Assembly (NCBI GenBank): GCA_002387205.1
Contig: DGLA01000010.1
Location: 496,438 to 560,437, forward strand
Source of the DNA: Stutzerimonas stutzeri
Lineage (GTDB): Bacteria > Pseudomonadota > Gammaproteobacteria > Pseudomonadales > Pseudomonadaceae
Direction of reading: 5' to 3'
Length of the DNA: 64,000 nt
In this document: positions 60,601-64,000 of the stretch, in pieces
How positions within the stretch are numbered: the stretch's first letter is position 1
Layout: the number at the start of each line of letters is the position of its first letter
Notes under the pieces: model-generated
The model's input: only the letters and a program-made list of their open reading frames with translations
Databases searched by the model: none
Told to the model about the DNA's origin: nothing
Made by a program: the position numbers and the translations under genes

Positions 60601-62452
60601 AGGTAAACGCGAAATCATGAATCCAGTATTCGCGACCGTCCTTGCGCCGCAGATGGAAGGGAAACTCACCCAGCACCCGCAGACCAAGGTTCTCGAGAAT
60701 CGGCAACATGTCCGACAAGGGCAGCGGCGAGTTCAGGTGGTACAGCTTGCAATGCAGGCGATTCTCCACCGCCGTGATCGGCTGGTAGAAACTCATCACC
60801 AGCGGTCGCTCGTCGCTCAGGCTCAGCACATGCTGCATGTCGACCGCGGCTGAGTGGGGCGCGAAACGCTCGCGATAACCGGCGGGAAAGCCTTTCGGGA
60901 AGTCAGCCAAAATGCCGGTGCCCTGCCCCTCGCCAAAGCGCTCGATGACCACGCTCGTATAGTCGTCCTGCCAGGTACGGCAGGCTTGTACCACTTCGTT
61001 CTCCAGCTGAACCGGATCGAACTGAACCTGCTTGTTCGGATCCAGGCGCAACAGGAATTGCACGCGGATCAGGACGGATTCAGAAAAATAAGTAGAAAAT
61101 TCACAACCGCTCGCCTCCAGGCGATCCATCAATACCTGCTGAATACGCAGGCGGGTCTCGGTCGAGTAACTGTCACGGGGAACATACGCCAGGCAGTAGC
61201 AGAATCGCCCGTAGGGATCGATCCGCATGAACAACCGCAGCTTGTTGCGCTCCTGGATCTGGACGATGGCGATGGCAGTGCTGAACAGCTGGTCGAGCGT
61301 CATCTGGAACAGCTCGTCACGCGGCAGCACTTCCAGTACCTGGGTCAGCTCCTTGGCAAGATGCGCCGAATCGTCGAACTGGGAGCGTTTGATGACCTCA
61401 GCGACCTTGCTGCGTATGTAAGGGATCCGCCGCACGCTCTGGGTGTAGACCGATGAGGTGAACAGTCCGAGGAAGCGACATTCCCGAGTCACCCGGCCCT
61501 GCTCGTCGAATTCACGAATCGACACGAAATCCGGGTAGGCCGGTCGGTGCACCCGGCTCGGGGTCGCCGCCTTGGCAAACGACAGCAGCAGCGGCTCACG
61601 CAGGTAGGCCAAAGCCGTCGGCATGATCAGCTGGTCGTCCTGCTGCAGGTCGGTGCGCAGGATGCGCGACAGGCCCAACAGCGACGACTCGTCATACAGG
61701 ATGCGCCCACCATCCCCCTGGTCGATGACCGTGAACTCTTCATAGCCGAGAAAGGTGAAATGGTCGTCGGCCAGCCAGCGCATGAAGTCCATGCTTTCGG
61801 CCAGCTGGGCTTCGTTGGCCAGCTGCAGCGTTCCAAGGCGGGCATGATGTTCTTCGGCCTTGGCCTTCATCGCCGGGAAATCGGTCACGGCCAGACGCAC
61901 CTCGGCCAGAACGCCGTGCAACGACTGCTCCAGCTCGCGCAAGGCAGCGGCACTGGCACAGCGGTCGATCTCGACGAATATCAGCGACTCGGCCTTGCTG
62001 TCATCCTCCGAGCTGCCCTTGGGCAGCAGCTCAACCAGGCTGCCATCGGCATCCCGGCGAACCTGCAATACGCTGTTCTGCAAGGTATGGATGGCGTAAC
62101 CACGGCGCGTCAGTTCCATTCGTACCGAATCGACGAGGAACGGCATGTCGGGATGCAATACCTCGACCACGCTATGGGTCGACTGCCAGCCATGCTTTTC
62201 GTAGTCAGGGTTGAACACGTGCACTTCCGGACTGCCCGGGTCGAAACGCTCCAGCAGACGCCAACTGGCAAGCGTGGAGCCAACCAGGTCGGTCATGCGT
62301 CGCTGGGTAAGCTCGGGGAGAGCGACGATACCGAAGAATTGCTCGGCGAAGAGTCCCACTTGTGGCAGGAGTTTCTCGTCGACATGCTGCGCCAACGCCA
62401 CTTGCAGTTGTTGCTGAAAGTCGGCTTTGCTGGCAGCTGTAAAGAACGCCAT
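57605..62452 (-). CDS. gdhB: NAD-specific glutamate dehydrogenase, large (L_180) class
   Basis: 1615 residues from ATG 62452, with GGAG seven bases upstream. The long N-terminal part holds ACT-like regulatory modules. The catalytic core includes RVEGVHLRGGKVARGGLRWSDREEDYRTEVLGL and KNAIIVPGGAKGGFV, with the substrate lysines. IGIGDMAGDVFGNGLL is the dinucleotide-binding segment. A long C-terminal helical domain follows. In P. aeruginosa this enzyme breaks down glutamate and is activated by arginine. It is divergent from the moxR-like gene. Confidence 0.97.
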   Translation of the reverse strand: MAFFTAASKADFQQQLQVALAQHVDEKLLPQVGLFAEQFFGIVALPELTQRRMTDLVGSTLASWRLLERFDPGSPEVHVFNPDYEKHGWQSTHSVVEVLHPDMPFLVDSVRMELTRRGYAIHTLQNSVLQVRRDADGSLVELLPKGSSEDDSKAESLIFVEIDRCASAAALRELEQSLHGVLAEVRLAVTDFPAMKAKAEEHHARLGTLQLANEAQLAESMDFMRWLADDHFTFLGYEEFTVIDQGDGGRILYDESSLLGLSRILRTDLQQDDQLIMPTALAYLREPLLLSFAKAATPSRVHRPAYPDFVSIREFDEQGRVTRECRFLGLFTSSVYTQSVRRIPYIRSKVAEVIKRSQFDDSAHLAKELTQVLEVLPRDELFQMTLDQLFSTAIAIVQIQERNKLRLFMRIDPYGRFCYCLAYVPRDSYSTETRLRIQQVLMDRLEASGCEFSTYFSESVLIRVQFLLRLDPNKQVQFDPVQLENEVVQACRTWQDDYTSVVIERFGEGQGTGILADFPKGFPAGYRERFAPHSAAVDMQHVLSLSDERPLVMSFYQPITAVENRLHCKLYHLNSPLPLSDMLPILENLGLRVLGEFPFHLRRKDGREYWIHDFAFTYAEGLEIDLMEINEPLQDAFIAIHNGQAENDAFNRLVLTAGLTWREVALLRAYGRYLKQIRMGFDLGYIASALLNHTAIARELVRLFKMRFYLARKLGEDDLADKQARLEQAIVTALDDVAVLNEDRILRRYLALIKATLRTNFYQTDASGKAKSYFSFKLDPRSIPEMPRPAPKFEIFVYSPRVEGVHLRGGKVARGGLRWSDREEDYRTEVLGLVKAQQVKNAIIVPGGAKGGFVPRRLPTSGSRDEVLAEGIACYRIFISGLLDITDNFKDGKVVPPANVLRYDEDDPYLVVAADKGTATFSDIANGIAAEYDFWLGDAFASGGSAGYDHKKMGITAKGAWVSVQRHFRERGVDVQRDPVSVIGIGDMAGDVFGNGLLMSETLQLVAAFNHLHIFIDPNPDAARSFIERKRLFDLPRSSWTDYDASLISAGGGIFPRSAKRITITPQMKARFEIEADQLTPAELIHALLKAPVDLLWNGGIGTYVKSTAESHADVGDKANDILRVNGNELRAKVVGEGGNLGITQLGRVEYCLHGGAANTDFIDNAGGVNCSDHEVNIKILLNEIVSAGDMTGKQRDKLLFDMTDAVSELVLHDNYKQTQALSQAEHRAREGGAEYKRLISALEADGLLDRALEFLPTDEVLADRASLGKGLTRPELSVLISYSKIHLKEALLQSRVPDDAYLAREMESAFPQLLAEHYRDAMLQHRLKREIVSTQIANNLINNMGITFVQRLHEATGLSAANVAGAYVIVRDIFHLPHWFRQIEALDYKIPAELQLNLMDELMRLGRRATRWFLRNRRNELDAARDVGHFGPRVAALGLKLDSLLQGATRELWQARYERYTEAGVPELLARMVAGTNHLYTLLPILEAADETGQPPAEVAAAYFAVGGALELPWYLQQVTSLPVENNWQALARESFRDDLDGQQRAITVSVLQMSGAPDALDARVQLWLEQRQYQVERWRKMLVELRSATTVDYAMYAVAGRELQDLALESARR

Positions 62453-62812
62453 TTTTTCGCTCCATTCTGGCTTGGAATTCGACTAAGGCAGTCGCGGGAC
62501 CTGACTGGCAACGCAACGTGTAAGTTCCACGTTAGCCCAGCAAAACAGCGACTGCGAAAACGCGACACTACCCTTCTCTGGCGCCGCCAGTGGCCCGGCA
62601 GTCACATTATTCCAGAAACATGACGAACACTGGCTGCGGTCGTCGAATCGCTTCGCTAACCGACTTGCGTCGCCTCCCCGGAGCGTTCCGTGGACGCAGC
62701 AGTTGCGGCTGCCGAAGTTGCCGAACGGCGCATAGCCTGTACATCGGCAAATGAATTAAAGTCGAGGCCGCCAGGCACTCGCCCCGGCACGCCCCTTCAG
62801 AAGAGCTCAGCG
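62453..62812. other. 360-bp divergent region between gdhB and moxR-like gene
   Basis: It must contain two promoters. I see no clear sigma-70, sigma-54 or operator match and no additional gene that I can support. Confidence 0.6.
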
Positions 62813-63772
62813 ATGGATCACCGTGAAGCCATAGTCGCGCTGCGACAGTTTCTTTCATCCCAGATCTTCGGTCAGGAACGCCTGATCGAGCGGCTGCTGA
62901 TCGCCTTGCTGGCCGATGGACACCTACTCGTGGAAGGCGCGCCGGGTCTGGCGAAAACACGTGCAATCAAGGAGCTTGCCGGCGGGCTGGAGGCTGAGTT
63001 CCACCGGATCCAGTTCACGCCAGACCTGCTTCCGGCTGACATTACCGGCACCGAGATCTACCGGCCGGAAACCGGAAGTTTCGTATTCCAGCAGGGTCCC
63101 ATTTTTCACAACCTGGTGCTGGCCGACGAAATCAACCGTGCGCCAGCCAAGGTGCAATCGGCTCTGCTCGAGGCCATGGCCGAGCGGCAGGTCAGCGTAG
63201 GTCGCAGTACCTATGAGCTGTCGCCGCTGTTCCTGGTGATGGCGACGCAAAACCCAATCGAGCAGGAAGGCACCTATCCGTTGCCGGAAGCCCAGCTCGA
63301 CCGCTTCCTGCTGCATGTGAAGCTGGGCTTCCCCGATGCCTCGGTGGAGCGACGTATCCTCCAGCAAGCTCGGGGTGAGGCCATCCATGGCGAAACCCCA
63401 CCCGAACACCGAGTCTCCCAGCAGGCGATATTCGCCGCGCGCAAGGAAATCCTCGGTCTGTACATGGCCGATGCGGTGGAGGAGTACCTTGTTCAGCTGG
63501 TCATGGCGACCCGTACACCTGCCAAGTTCGACGCCGAGCTCGCTGGCTGGATCGCCTATGGATCCAGTCCGCGCGGCTCCATCTCCCTGGATCGCTGCGC
63601 CCGCGCCCATGCCTGGCTCGCGGGTCGGGACTTTGTCAGCCCTGAGGACATCCAGGCCGTTCTCTTCGACGTCCTGCGCCACCGCCTGATCCTGTCGTTC
63701 GAAGCCGAAGCAGCCGGTATCGATCAGGATCGCGTGCTGCAGCGCATACTCGACGTGGTCGCGGTGGCCTGA
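62813..63772 (+). CDS. MoxR-family AAA+ ATPase
   Basis: 319 residues from ATG 62813 (MDHREAIVALRQ); the frame to 62690 has no conserved extension. Walker A is GAPGLAKT (42-49) and Walker B is LVLADEINRAPAK. Sensor 1 reads VMATQNPIEQEGTYPLPEAQLDRF, followed by the MoxR-type lid. MoxR ATPases act as chaperones with VWA/DUF58 partners, here the next gene, whose ATG shares one base with this stop (TGATG). Confidence 0.94.
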   Translation: MDHREAIVALRQFLSSQIFGQERLIERLLIALLADGHLLVEGAPGLAKTRAIKELAGGLEAEFHRIQFTPDLLPADITGTEIYRPETGSFVFQQGPIFHNLVLADEINRAPAKVQSALLEAMAERQVSVGRSTYELSPLFLVMATQNPIEQEGTYPLPEAQLDRFLLHVKLGFPDASVERRILQQARGEAIHGETPPEHRVSQQAIFAARKEILGLYMADAVEEYLVQLVMATRTPAKFDAELAGWIAYGSSPRGSISLDRCARAHAWLAGRDFVSPEDIQAVLFDVLRHRLILSFEAEAAGIDQDRVLQRILDVVAVA

Positions 63773-64000
63773 TGTCCCCCTTGCGTGCCACCGGGGGCAC
63801 ATCAGTGCCGCCCGAAACCAACGATGGCATACGGGTGAGCCTCGCCGAGCTGATCGACATGCGCCATCGAGTGCGCGAGGTTCCGCTGTTTTCCAGTCCG
63901 CAACGACGCAGTCAACTGGTCGGCCTGCACCATTCCAAACTGCGTGGACGCGGTGTGGATTTCGATCAGGTGCGTATCTACCAGGCAGGTGACGACGTCC
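63772..64000 (+). CDS. DUF58 domain protein (partial, cut by right edge)
   Basis: 76 residues visible from ATG 63772 before the window ends. The DUF58 start is clear: LVGLHHSKLRGRGVDFDQVRIYQAGDDV. The family is the usual partner of MoxR ATPases and normally continues to a von Willebrand-type fold. It is coupled to moxR by a one-base overlap. Confidence 0.88.
   Translation, partial: MSPLRATGGTSVPPETNDGIRVSLAELIDMRHRVREVPLFSSPQRRSQLVGLHHSKLRGRGVDFDQVRIYQAGDDV

Overview
The window is chromosomal DNA of a gamma-proteobacterium of the Pseudomonas group. The evidence is the run of pseudomonad housekeeping genes in pseudomonad order, a fused prephenate dehydrogenase/EPSP synthase gene, an OprD-family porin, a LexA-boxed imuA-imuB-dnaE2 cassette and the large 180-kDa-class glutamate dehydrogenase. 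Base composition looks like roughly 60% G+C by eye. A stutzeri-like lineage is my guess only. Gene order matches several blocks that lie apart in P. aeruginosa PAO1 (as I remember that map), so the window is a mosaic of conserved blocks joined at breakpoints. I see no prophage, insertion sequence, integron or CRISPR array.

Region 1 (1-9955): an MFS transporter cut by the left edge, aroC, an alpha/beta hydrolase, an uncharacterised tail-anchored protein, prmB, an isochorismatase-fold protein, a small membrane protein, smrB, folE and a glutathione transferase. A divergent aminotransferase/MarR pair follows, with a dyad operator between them. Region 2 (10074-22700): a minus-strand aromatic/serine supra-operon serC-pheA-hisC-tyrA/aroA-cmk-rpsA with translational coupling at most junctions, plus gyrA and mtnA. 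An attenuator-like hairpin sits before rpsA and another before mtnA. Region 3 (22905-28100): SOS mutagenesis cassette imuA-imuB-dnaE2.

Region 4 (28107-35914): the translation block thrS-infC-rpmI-rplT-pheS-pheT-ihfA-merR between tRNA-Pro(GGG) and tRNA-Val(GAC). Its infC probably starts at ATT. Region 5 (36086-41019) is accessory-like: a glutamylputrescine-oxidase-type flavoprotein, an uncharacterised C39-like peptidase lipoprotein with a small secreted/membrane partner, an I78 inhibitor lipoprotein, a VanZ-like protein and a low-GC acyltransferase. Region 6 (41197-44450): moeA-moaB facing mobA, a small lipoprotein, tRNA-Pro(CGG) and a glutaredoxin-like protein.

Region 7 (44689-64000): an OprD-family porin behind a perfect ANR/FNR box, a yqjD-yqjE-yqjK-like stress operon, dgt, a FUSC-like membrane protein, yggL, dacB, rlmKL, rmf, pyrD, a DUF2835 protein, a DUF6685-like protein, gdhB, and a MoxR ATPase followed by a DUF58 protein cut by the right edge.

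Most of the window is ordinary core genome. The points most worth a second look are the peptidase/small-protein/inhibitor cluster at 37366-39367, the two leader hairpins (mtnA and rpsA), the ANR box before the porin, the non-canonical infC start, and a self-complementary repeat inserted inside the aromatic operon.
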